NCBI GenBank assembly: GCA_002189035.1
Contig: NEEC01000012.1
Span: 124,001-188,000 of the forward strand
Direction: 5' to 3'
DNA length: 64,000 nt
Origin: Utricularia gibba
Lineage: Eukaryota > Streptophyta > Magnoliopsida > Lamiales > Lentibulariaceae
Made by a program: the position numbers and the translations under genes. Every line of letters starts with the position of its first letter. Position 1 is the stretch's first letter. Below are positions 1 through 13,818 of the stretch, piece by piece. The notes beneath the pieces were generated by a model. That model saw only the letters and a list, made by a program, of their open reading frames with translations. It searched no databases and had not been told where the DNA came from.

Positions 1-1388
1 GGATCAAAGTTGTCATTATAGTTGATATCTCTATTTGTGTTTTGATTCTCGAAATATGGAGTATTCAAATTATATTCATCACCTGAAATTTTGAAATTGT
101 AAATGTTGACAAATTATATGTAAAAAAAAAAAATTGAAATAATTAAATAATTACCATGCTAATTAGAAGAAGAAGGAAAACCCGAACTTTCCGTATCAAT
201 ATAAAGTTCAATACTCGAATCCTTGTTATGTGACATTAATATCTAGCACAACAAATCCGTATTTGTAAGCGAAACATAGCTAATATTACTTGTATTTGCG
301 TCGAAGAATTTGGCGGTGATTCGAATTGAATATAAATTAGGATTTATATTCAATTCTCTATAAATATTCCTGAGAAATTCTCTACAATAATAATGCTTAT
401 CGGATTTCAATCATATTGCATGTACACGGTATGAAGATCATTGATAAAAGAACCTCCAAAGAACAACTTCAGAGTAACTTAGCCATTAATTGAGCAACTA
501 AAATAATGAATGATTTATCAATGAACGCCTTCAAGACTTTTGTAGACAAAATATAGAATAACTTTGAAAATAGGAAATGTATTTTCATGATACCAAACAA
601 AGTAAAGAATATTTGTATTGAAAGGTTATGTTTATTTTTTGGAAAAATGTCATACAAGCCGTTAAACATGAGAATTGTTTTCATTTTTGCCATCAAATTT
701 GTTTTGTTTCACTAATATCATTAAATATATAAAAACTTCATTATTAATTGTAATAAAAAATGGTTTATTTGATTTGTCCAAACGGTTTGTAACTAAGTCT
801 TATTTTTTACCATTTATTATTTAATAACTAAGTTGCTATTCAAATATTAAATTTTTTTATTGTTATTTAAAAACTTTGACATTAAATTTATATACAAATT
901 ACTTGAAAAACGTTATAGTAATAAATCTTTATAAATAAGACTTTTATTGATTATGTAAAATGTTAATAATTATTTTTTTTAAAACACATTAAAAAAATAT
1001 AAATGAAAACAGGTGGCCTGCACCAAATACTTTTCCAAGTATTGCTATGTGATAAAGAGAAAGAGGTGTGAGGTGCCTAATCCCAAATTCAGCCAGCCCT
1101 GCCCTGCCCTGCCCTGCCGTCGCCTAGCCTTCCTTCACAAATCTCTTCTTCCGCTACAGACTACAGCCTGGCTGGCTGGCTGGCTGGATGAGTCCGCCCG
1201 GCCCAACCGCTTTGCCCTGCGCTGCGCTTCAGTGACTTCATTGACCCGCCAAGGATGATCTGGGGATAACAACAAAGAAATTCATGGAATTAACCTTCCC
1301 GAGTTGCCTTAAAACGACCCAACCCAACTCAGTCACTCACCCACTTCCGATTACAAATACATAAAAAAATATCATGGAAAAGGAGGCG
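1..1388. other. AT-rich upstream region, no gene seen
   Basis: This stretch is mostly low-complexity AT-rich DNA with no ORF that resembles a protein family. Near the MYB gene it becomes GC-richer and holds two short simple repeats: a CCCTG run at about 1097-1118 and a GGCT run at about 1168-1187. The 81-codon ORF over them is a by-product of these repeats. Confidence 0.6.
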
Positions 1389-1409
1389 CCCCCCCCCCCC
1401 CCCCCCCCC
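1389..1409. repeat. Uninterrupted poly-C run (21 C)
   Basis: A homopolymer of 21 C lies about 135 bases upstream of the MYB TATA box, next to CT-rich promoter DNA. Its true length cannot be trusted, because such runs are often mis-sized by sequencing. Confidence 0.9.
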
Positions 1410-1542
1410 GCATTTCCTTTCCTTTCGTTTTATGTCACTCCTTTGCCAGCTTGCCGTCCACTCCACCAGGTTACTGCTTCTTTTTCACTGGTTTGAACCG
1501 GTCATCCCCGTCTTCCCCTCCCCTCCCCTCCCTCCCTCCTCT

Positions 1543-1549
1543 TATAAAA
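1543..1549 (+). promoter_or_regulatory. Putative TATA box of the MYB gene
   Basis: TATAAAA lies about 95 bases before the MYB start codon and directly after a CT-rich tract (about 1511-1540), a common plant core-promoter layout. Position and sequence are the only evidence. Confidence 0.55.
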
Positions 1550-1641
1550 TGTCCTCCAAAAGAGAAACCAGTCTCCCCAAATTCTTGCCACACCCTGCTT
1601 CCATTTCAATGTCTTAGGCTTCCTTGTTTCTTCTTCTCCTT

Positions 1642-2445
1642 ATGCTGTCACCCAACCAACACGACCGTATAAGGGGGCCGTGGAGCCCTGAAGAAGACCA
1701 CTTATTGCAGAAACTGGTTGATACGCATGGGCCCAGGAACTGGTCCCTCATTAGCAAATCCATACCCGCCCGATCCGGTAAATCCTGCCGTCTAAGGTGG
1801 TGGAACCAGCTTTCTCCGCAGGTGGAGCACCGCGCCTTCACGCCGGAGGAGGACGAGGCAATCCTACGTGCGCACGCCGAGTTTGGGAACAAATGGGCAA
1901 CCATCGCGCGGCTTCTCTCCGGTCGTACGGATAACGCGATTAAGAACCACTGGAACTCGACCCTGAAGCGCAAGTGTGTGTCGATGTCGGCGGAGGAGTT
2001 CAAGAGCTTGGAACCGGAGGCGCTGCTGCCGCCGCCGCAGAAGAGATCGGCGAGTGTCGGTCCCGGTACCTTCGTTTCCCCGCCTTTAAACGCAGCTAGT
2101 CCAAGCGGCTCCGACATCAGCGAATCTAACCATTGGGGTGACCCGGTTTACAGACGACCCCTCCCTCTTTGCGTAGCCCCTCTGCAACCAGACCCGGTTA
2201 CATCACTTACCCTTTCGTTACCCGGTTCCGAAATCAAACCACCGGGACCCATCCCGAAATCGCTACCAAAACCCCACCCTCCCCCTCCGCCACAGCAGGC
2301 GGTCGCGGCGGCTTCACATCTGTTCCTTCCGCCCCCAGATACCAAGTTCTTCAGCCAGGAGTTTCTATCAGCGATGCAGGAAATAGTGAGGACAGAGGTG
2401 AGGAACTACATGGCGGGGATGGAGCAAAACGGTTTCTGTCTTTAG
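1642..2445 (+). CDS. R2R3-MYB transcription factor, subgroup 22 (MYB44/70/73/77-like)
   Basis: A single-exon gene for a 267-residue nuclear DNA-binding protein. The first ATG of the frame is at 1642; a longer reading would need a TTG start. R2 spans residues about 9-59 and R3 about 62-111, with the usual spaced tryptophans. R3 reads [20 protein letters not shown] and then [12 protein letters not shown]. Outside the DNA-binding region I see three subgroup-22 signatures: [18 protein letters not shown], then [12 protein letters not shown], and a C-terminal [18 protein letters not shown] block. Members of this subgroup act in ABA, auxin and abiotic-stress responses. The lack of introns also fits the subgroup. 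One oddity: the second conserved R2 cysteine (RLRWCNQLSP in relatives) is tryptophan here (residue 54, codon TGG). No other defect is visible. The family call is firm; which paralogue it is cannot be told. Confidence 0.95.
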   Translation: MLSPNQHDRIRGPWSPEEDHLLQKLVDTHGPRNWSLISKSIPARSGKSCRLRWWNQLSPQVEHRAFTPEEDEAILRAHAEFGNKWATIARLLSGRTDNAIKNHWNSTLKRKCVSMSAEEFKSLEPEALLPPPQKRSASVGPGTFVSPPLNAASPSGSDISESNHWGDPVYRRPLPLCVAPLQPDPVTSLTLSLPGSEIKPPGPIPKSLPKPHPPPPPQQAVAAASHLFLPPPDTKFFSQEFLSAMQEIVRTEVRNYMAGMEQNGFCL

Positions 2446-3421
2446 GCGGATACTCTCGGAAATGGGGTGATCAAGCGAATGGGTGATTGAGTCTGGTTGG
2501 GAATTCCAAGCGACAATGATGTTGTGAAACTCATCCTCTTCCCCACAGCCCGGACCAAAAGCACCAGCGGATTTTCATTCGGATTGTGGAAAAAATCAAG
2601 AGTCAAACTGCCCCTGTTACTGAACAGCGAGGAGCCAGGTGAGAGTTGAAAGGCTGGTTCTCTCCCCTAATTCCAGACAAAGCCAACTTTGCCGATCATG
2701 GATGGATAGATGGAGAATATATTTATTCATAAGCATCCCCAATTGCAGCAGCGTCTTTTTCTCGGGCGAGTTGGTAAAATAGCATTCTGCGTAAAAACTA
2801 TTTGCTGAATACCACACATTTGAAATATATTTGTAAAATAGTAATTTCATGAATTTTTTAATTGCATATTTCAACAAATGTGTTTACACATATAATTGCA
2901 TATTTTTATTTTAAATTGGTATTAGCTGTCGATCATTAGTTATTATTTGAATCGAGTGTATATTTTTTATATTTGAATTTTTATTATCACTTGATACGTA
3001 AATATTATTTTAATCGAGTATATATTTTTTATTTTAAATTTATATCTATGCTCGATATTTAGGTGTTATTTAAATTAAGTAAATATTTTTTATTTTAAAT
3101 TTGTATTAACATTTGATCTTTAGATATTAATTGAATCTAATGAGTATTTATTATTTTTAATTTATATTAATGCTTAATCTTTAAATATTATTTAGATCAA
3201 ATATATTTTTTTTATTTTAAATTTATATTAACGCTTGACTTTTAAGCATTATTTGAATCAAGTGAGTCTCCTACATGGATGTAGGTTAAAATGTAACTCA
3301 TGACTTCATTTAGTTTTTGATTGAGGAAAATAAAATTGCATTCGAGTATGGTTAAAGTATAACAAATAATATTTTCATTTATGTAATTAATAATATTGGT
3401 TATAGGAACAAAATCATCATA
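2446..3421. other. MYB 3' flank and AT-rich intergenic DNA
   Basis: After the MYB stop there is about 200 bases of mixed composition, probably 3' UTR. Then comes AT-rich DNA with loosely repeated phrases of the type TTTTTTATTTTAAATTT spaced roughly 60 bases apart (about 2900-3260), suggesting a degenerate tandem array. No gene is seen. Confidence 0.5.
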
Positions 3422-3426
3422 CATTT

Positions 3427-3966
3427 TGATGGGGGATAAATCGGGTGATGATAATCGGCTTCTAAAAGGCTTCCAAAAAGAGCTATGACGGGATGGATAA
3501 CGTCAGTCAATAGACCGATATGTGTCAGAAATCTGACAGCGGTGTTTGTATGGCACAGTCTGAAAAGCAACCGAATTACGGCAGAGCAGGCGGTCGATAT
3601 CTAAAAAGCAAGATCGGGTAGCAAGCGCAGAAAGCAACCGACATCTGCTGAACTCATGAGTCGATCAGATCAATCTCTCCCATAAATAGGAGAAGCTTTG
3701 AGGAGCAAGGGTTAGACCCCAAGCCTCCCAACATGTATCTTATTCAACCATCTCCGTCTAGTAAAAGACTTTTTCCGACGAGCTCCGACATCTCCGTGGT
3801 TTTTTTCGTCTTCCGGCGGTTTCCACGTAAAAATCTTCGCCTACCCCCGTTTCGGTTGATCAAACCGAACGTAATCGTGAAAAACATAATAAAGTGTGGA
3901 ATTTCCCGACTGCACCTTTCACCCAAAAGTCGCTCCCACCACAAACAACGATTTTCACCCTTAACA
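3427..3966 (+). mobile_element. Solo LTR with 5-bp target duplication CATTT
   Basis: A 540-base segment starts with TG (TGATGGGGGATAAATC), ends with CA (CCCTTAACA), and is flanked on both sides by CATTT (3422-3426 and 3967-3971). Inside are a TATA-like CCCATAAATAGG at about 3679-3690 and, downstream, the phrase GTTTCCACGTAAAAATC typical of the end region of plant retrotransposon LTRs. No internal retrotransposon domain adjoins it, so it is a solo LTR left by recombination between two LTRs. The short ORFs inside are not genes. Confidence 0.88.
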
Positions 3967-4369
3967 CATTTTAACTACGATCATGCATAATGTTTTTTTA
4001 AAAATCTCTGAATTTTTGACTTTGATTGTCTATAAGGCTGTGAAGTAGTGGATGATGCCATTGGCCATCTGGTTTTTGTGTCGTGCATGTGATTAACAGC
4101 TGTGAATTGACTCAGATGTAGATATCACATTGTAAAATGAATGTCTCGCCGCTTGACTAGTTCCACATCGTTCAGCTTGTGTGTTTAAGTCATGTGGATA
4201 GTAAGAGGAATGATGCAATGATTAAGTTGACTTTCTTTCTCCCATTCTTCCTAATCTTGTGAGTCTTAGTTCTTGTTCTTCTATAGATGATCTTCTTCAT
4301 GATCCAAGAGTTTCAAAGTCCATTACCCCATGCATTCGAGTTGTTTTTTTCACGACCGACATGTCGTCA

Positions 4370-7276
4370 TTCACCTTGTCTATTAGGGTTTGGAGCTAAA
4401 ATGAATAGGGCATCATCCCACATTAACTGGTTTTGAAGGGGGTGGAATTCATTGGAGTAAGTAGCAACTAAAGCCTTGACAAAATAAAATTTATCAATGA
4501 ATTTTCTAGTATTTATGGAGAAACTGTGGCATGCCTACATAAGAAAAGAATAATTAATCATATTTTTTAAAAAATAAACATAATGGTAAGTGTTACCTAT
4601 TGAGTGTGGGAGCATGGAAATCTTACACTCTGCCAGAACCCACAAGTGCATGTTTGATGCGAGATGTTGACAAGGTGGACCTTGTTTTGATGTGGGCCTA
4701 TTTCAATGACAGATGTTGTCATCGTCTCTCTACTATATTCCTCAACCATAAAACCGGGAAGATTTTTTGATCCCAATTGAAATGGCTCTTCACATTTCTC
4801 TATGCATTGTTGCCTTTTATTTGCAAGAGTTTCAACTATTTTGCGACGATCCTCGAAATATTCTTTTCACTTCATGAATATTATCTACATAAGAAATACG
4901 AGATAGTCAACTTTTAAACTATTTAAAAAACAGTGAGAGTAAAGTATGAACCTTCACAATTGTAGTTGGAGGAAGGTGCCGAGTTTCACAAAACACTCCA
5001 TTTATTGATCAACATGGTTAGTTGTCATGATCTCATACCTGTTCATTAGGACATAAATGATCTTTGCAATTTGGTGCAATAAGAATGATGATTATCTTAT
5101 ACCATCATTGTGTAATAACGTCCATATATCCAAAGGAATATTCATCATGTATTTGTAGGCGCCAGGATTCGTTCGGTAGATCACACCCATCAAACATTCA
5201 AATTCCTTGACACGTGGTGTCATACCTGCACCCTAAACCAAACCATTCAAATGTTTGCTTCTGCTATGTGCGAGATAGTTGGATCTGACATTTCGAAGAC
5301 AAAATCGATGGTATCCATATAGTGGCCGGAAACCAGAAACCACATCTAAGCTGGTCTATAATCCAGAACCTCTATCACTAATTAAACATATGGGATGATG
5401 ACCACGTATAATATGAACTTGTAATTGTTCTAAAAACCAGATCCATGCAGGACTTAACTCTTCATCCACTAAAGCATAGGCTAATGGGAGAGCATGTCTA
5501 CCAGCATCCATGATGACGAAAATTAGTAGTTTGTATTTGTATTGGCTGTATAAATGCATCTCATTTACTCGTATGATTGGACAATAATGTTTCTATGCAG
5601 CAATACATGACGCAAATGCCCCTGAAAACATAATGTAGAATTGGCCCTCCCATACTATCACTGGTGTTTTTTTAAATTACCACAAATTTAGGATTTTTTC
5701 TGTCCACTTCTTGTAAATACTTTGGTAATTCTTTTGAAGAATCCTGCCAAGTGCCGTACACAACTCATAACCTTGTATCAAGACGTACCAAGCCTTCCAG
5801 TAAGAGATTTTGAATTTAAATTGTTTTACAACTTTCCATTGAATTGTGGAAACCTTGATTCTTGGTTGGTCTTTGATCAAGTCAATTATTTCTTAAGCAA
5901 GGAATTCCTTTCGTAGATTTACATGTTCCTTTGCCAAAGAACTCCGAGCATCGCATGTGTGAGGTTCTTGGAAATCTGTAATCTTCCATAATTTTGTCCT
6001 ATTTTGGAAGTGCGTTCAAGTGAATTGGACATCCGGACTTTTTTTTTCATGATTTTGACGACAAATGAAATGATAGATTGAACTACTACTTCTAGACACA
6101 TGAAACTCTATTCTCACCACAAAAATATAGTACTTTGTGATTGCATCTTTCAACTCATCCTTGCTGTCAAAGGTAAATCTGAGAGAAAGAAGCATTGTGC
6201 TGGCATTATAAAATGAATCAATTTCTGGGAGATCAGTTGAGTCCTGCAACATTGGCAGGTTGCCCCCAATAGGAAGAGGTTCATTGTTGGGCTCATTATC
6301 AGATTTAACCATTTATAAATCATCATCCTCACTCCAAAGGGTGTCTGAAACAATCTCGCTCTCAGAATCTGTAAAAATGATATCATCTTACAGAATTGCA
6401 GGGTCTGGATTTTGATCATGGATAGCAACTCCATGATATTCATTTTCATCTGTAACTAGAAGATTGTCACGTCGTGCAACATGCTCAAAATCCTCTTGGT
6501 TGCATCTAATATTTTGAGGATATGAGTTGTCAGGAAAAAACAAATAATCTGATAAAAAGTTAAAACTTATTTTTTAAAAAATGTGATATAAAACTTAAAA
6601 AGCTTTAATAATAAATATTTAATAAAATTTCAATATTGAAAATGGAGATAGAATGAAAAATGAGAAGTCAATATTCCATAAATATAAAAAAATTTGAAGT
6701 ATTCTAAAATACAAATTCTATGAAAATTTGATACTTATAAAATAAATAAGTGAAATAAATATGTTAAATGAATTCTCTAAAAACTACAAAATGCATGAAG
6801 AGACTAACCATGTAGACTTTCATGTTGTTTACTTGGAGGCCTATGTCTTAAGTACACACAAAAATCAGATAAATTATCTATGATTATATATATAAATATA
6901 TAAATATAACATACCTCTGTTTCTTGAAGATGATGCTTGATGCTGTGTAATTATAGCTTCAGTTTCAACAAATGTCTATTCCCGAGCCTGTGTGATTTGG
7001 GTGAAACAAATACCGTAGTGTGCCAACATCTATAATATGAAGGCAATTGGCAATGCCTGATTCAACTTCAAAGAACTGTGCAAAGCATGTAAGAGAGTAT
7101 TGCGTGGGTTCAACATCTATAATCGTATAAATCCGACGAATAAGTAATTCATAAGAAATATTTCTTTTCAAACGAAAAGATGCTATTGGAGAAATAGAAT
7201 ACACCATATGCCCACATATATCATTTGTGATATTACCACCATACAAAACTCGCACAGTTATAAGAGTTTCAGACAT
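4370..7276 (-). pseudogene. Decayed Mutator-like (MuDR) transposase
   Basis: Fragments in several frames line up in the order of a plant MULE transposase. It starts at the ATG at 7276 (MSETLITVRVLYGGNI, a PB1-like N-terminal part). Next, about 6300-6016, comes a DNA-binding part (FDSKDELKDAITKYYI then FHVSRSSS). About 5990-5920 reads WKITDFQEPHTCDARSS, and 5880-5680 holds the linker helices. The transposase core lies at 5530-5356 (MDAGRHALPLAYALVDEE, AWIWFLEQL, ICLISDRG), followed at 5320-5000 by YCLRNVRSNYL. A SWIM zinc finger TCTCGFWQSVRFPCSHTQ is at about 4680-4610, and the tail (WDDALFILAPNPNRQG) ends near 4370. Stops and frame shifts interrupt it repeatedly, so it cannot make transposase. 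I could not identify its terminal inverted repeats by eye. Confidence 0.85.
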
Positions 7277-7710
7277 CAGAACCTCCAAAAAGATGTAAAA
7301 TTCAAGATAATAAAAGAGAATTTTTAGGGTCGGATCGTAGAGCTGCAAGAACCAAATTCTAGAAAGAGTGTCGATGCTAATTGAGACAAATGGCGGCGGT
7401 TGACATAGAAAGTCTAGATTGTGTCTCTTCAATGGATGGGATTGAGGATCAACAAACTTGGGATCTATCCTGTAGAAAGTGAAGGGGGAACCCAACTTCA
7501 ATACCAAGGTTGGTTACATTCCTTATAAATTTAAGGAGGAGTAACCCGGAGGATGACCATTGATGAAAAGAGAAAATCACTATTTCAACTTATGACTCAA
7601 GATGGCTTGTGATAGAAAATGAGTAGAATGTGTACCCTTTTATAAACTTAGATCAAGGTGTATAGCTAAATTAGCATTGATTAAAAGGAACAATGATTTG
7701 ACACAAAGCA

Positions 7711-7880
7711 TGAATTGATTAAAAAAAACAACAATAATTTGATTTAAAGTTGAATGAATTGATTAAAAAAAACAACAATAATTTGATTTAAAGTTGAATG
7801 AATTGATTAAAAAAAACAACAATAATTTGATTTAAAGTTGAATGAATTGATTAAAAGCAACAATAATTTGATACAAAGTA
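7711..7880. repeat. 44-bp tandem repeat, about 3.8 copies
   Basis: Three near-identical 44-base units start at 7711, 7755 and 7799, followed by a shortened, diverged fourth (7843 to about 7880). Each unit begins TGAATTGATTAAAAAAAACA. A weaker copy precedes the array at about 7672-7710. It lies just upstream of the 5' end of the decayed MULE, where subterminal repeats would be expected. Confidence 0.9.
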
Positions 7881-8133
7881 ATATTTGTTTGACTTTTAGT
7901 CATATTGTTAAATAATGTAACACGTGATAAAAGTTGCATTGTTTTAGTTTTTGTATATCAATAAATTATAACTTTAGTTTTTTCTTAAAAATTGAAATTA
8001 AATGAAATGTTTCTATCTCTATTTTTTTGGATGTTTTATATTATTTATTACTTATAGCATACAATGAATGACTGAATTTAGAAGATTCCCTATTTATAGT
8101 TATTCATATATTAGTATAAATAATTATATATAT

Positions 8134-8545
8134 GATTTTAATGAGTATCATATATATTTTTTATATAAAAAACTAAAATATAATGCATTAAATTTTATTT
8201 GTATATGTTTGTTTAAAAAATATGAAAATATAATATAAATTTATATTTTTTTGTATTAAAATAGAGTAAAATATGATATATATATATATATATATTAATA
8301 TAGATGATTTTAATAAGAATCATATATATTTTTTATGTAAAAAACTTAAGTATAATGCATTAAATTTTATTTGTAAATGTTTTTTTAAAAAAATATGAAA
8401 ATATATTATACATTTGTATTTTTTTTGTTTTACAATAAAGTAAAATACTATATATATATATATTAATAGAGATGATTTTAATAAGTATCATATACATTTT
8501 TTATATAAAGAACTAAAATATAATGCATTGGATTTTATTTTAAAA
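8134..8545. repeat. Diverged tandem repeat, period about 170 bp
   Basis: Three related blocks begin at 8134, 8306 and 8474 with GATTTTAATRAG. The first two share the order ATCATATA, TAATGCATTAAATTTTATTTG and a TA dinucleotide run; the third is cut short at about 8545. The spacing is 172 and 168 bases. The DNA is almost pure AT. No gene is present between the MULE and 9134. Confidence 0.75.
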
Positions 8546-9133
8546 TAATACTCTTCTCTCCAATCTCCTGCCTCCAAAAGGGGACTCTACTCCTCCCACC
8601 GATGAATTATCGATTATTCGTAACAGAACAGGTAAAAAGGTAAACTATACCTCCAATGAACTCATTATTGTGTCCACCTACTTCAACACATTAGCTTAAA
8701 GGATGACGAATCAAGGAACTCGTGTCTATGTAGGAAATTCCTTAGCATCGTGCTTCTCAATTGAGCTTCATCATAAATTTCGATCAAATTGCAGTACAGA
8801 TAGTGTGAACTTTGTATCTCAATTTATGCAGCTTCCAACCACCTAGCGTTAAATATTAGCGACTTGTATATTGAAATGCATGAAGGGAGACTTTACATCT
8901 CACTTTCTCGTATCAAAAGAAAACACTACCTCATCTAGAAGCCTTTCATATGCTAATTGGGAAGTTTTCTTCTCACTCCATGTTATGCTATTAGATGCTG
9001 TGTCTTTCTAAGTTAAAATTCAATCTCCTGGAACTCAAGGAAATTGAAAATAATATCAAGATCAAGCACCAAGACAGAGACGGTGCAGAAGACACGTGGA
9101 AACGAGAGCGCGTGAATGGAGGAGTTTCAGTGT

Positions 9134-12690
<3,557 letters not shown>

Positions 12691-12698
12691 GATACATT

Positions 12699-12759
12699 TG
12701 GGCCAGGTTATCGGCCTTTGCCGGTGAGTGACCCACTGGAAAAGCCCTATTACGGCCCA
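12699..12759 (+). promoter_or_regulatory. Site II-like elements upstream of the SERF-like gene
   Basis: TGGGCC at 12699-12704 and GGCCCA at 12754-12759 match the TGGGCY site II motif, bound by TCP factors in many plant housekeeping promoters. They lie 205-265 bases before the start codon. This is motif evidence only. Confidence 0.45.
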
Positions 12760-12963
12760 ATATGTTTTGTTAGTTGCGGGCTACATGGATCGGGTCCACC
12801 CGTGCCGTGTCGTGTCTACGAATTTTTCCATTTTAATTCTCAATTTGGAAGGTCTCTGGAAGCTTCGGTTCCCTGCGCCATCAGGAGGGGGGAGTTCTCG
12901 ATAAGTAGGAAGGCGCTCTTGCGTCAGGGGTAAATTGAGGGAAGATAGAGAGGGCGGCCTAAC

Positions 12964-13818
12964 ATGGGTGGAGGTAATGGGCAGAAATCAAAGATGGCCC
13001 GTGAAAAGAACCTGGAAAAGAACAAATCTGCAAAAGGTGATTCTTCCTTTTTTGAAAATTTTATCGTGTACTTTGTGAAATCATCATCTGGGAGTTTCTG
13101 GGCTGTGATGGAAGTAGACTGAGTCCAGGTTTTTTTTTTGTTGGATTTCCTCAGGGAGCCAGCTGGAGACCAACAAGAAAGCTATGAACATCCAGGTTTT
13201 ATTTTTGTCTTGCTTTTACGATCAATGTAATTATTCTGAAGTTTGTTGCAGTCATCTGGAGTTGGTTTTTGTGTACTACCTCGTTTTTAACTGGTTTAAT
13301 TTCTGCTTGTTATGTGCTATTTTAAGTCTCCTCCAGTGGGACATCCCGTTTCTGATCTCATTCATCAGATCTGAGATCTTTCACCCACAGATACCAACTT
13401 TATTTTTTTACTAAAGTTCTTACCTTTTGAGCGTCTTAAGCTGTTTATCGGGATGGATTTCCTGCGGTTTTTCTGATTATGTAGAAGAAAATGAGATGGG
13501 CAAGGACATTAGAAGGTCATACTGCTTGTTGAAAGTGTCTTCGAGGTCTTCATTTGCAGAGATGCTCTCCGTCTTAATTTTCGAAATAAAACAAAGAGAA
13601 ACCTGTGTCTCATGATGTGACTCTTCCACCGATGACTGAATTCTATCTTTACCAGTCATGCTTATCAATGCTGAAGTTTCTCTGTTTGTACACTGCAGTG
13701 CAAGGTGTGTATGCAGACCTTTATATGCACTACATCGGAGGTTAAATGCAAGGAGCATGCAGAAGCTAAGCATCCCAAATCTGATCTCTTCACCTGCTTT
13801 CCGCATCTGAAGAAATGA
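12964..13818 (+). CDS. Small SERF/4F5-like zinc-binding protein (At2g23090-like)
   Basis: Three exons, 12964-13036, 13155-13195 and 13699-13818, with GT-AG introns in phases 1 and 0, encode 77 residues. The N-terminal part (MGGGNGQKSKMAREKNLEKN) is the basic SERF/4F5 segment. The C-terminal half is a zf-met2 type zinc finger: CKVC (C39, C42), then H58 and H63, ending TCFPHLKK. Length and all landmarks agree with the conserved plant family typified by Arabidopsis At2g23090. The function of this family is poorly known; the fold suggests a small nucleic-acid- or protein-binding factor. The gene is easily missed because each exon is very short. The site II motifs upstream suggest a broadly expressed gene. 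Confidence 0.93.

Noticed and set aside
1013-1258. 81-codon plus-strand ORF upstream of the MYB gene
   Set aside because: It has no ATG near its start, and its Pro/Ala-rich and Trp/Leu-rich parts come from CCCTG and GGCT simple repeats.
3733-3990. Opposed ORFs of 85 and 66 codons
   Set aside because: They lie almost entirely inside the solo LTR.
6965-7507. A 180-codon ORF starting at 7507
   Set aside because: Only the part from the ATG at 7276 resembles a MULE N-terminus; the first 77 codons have no family resemblance.
7711-7880. Possible CRISPR-like array
   Set aside because: The units are directly adjacent with no spacers, in a plant genome; it is a plain tandem repeat.
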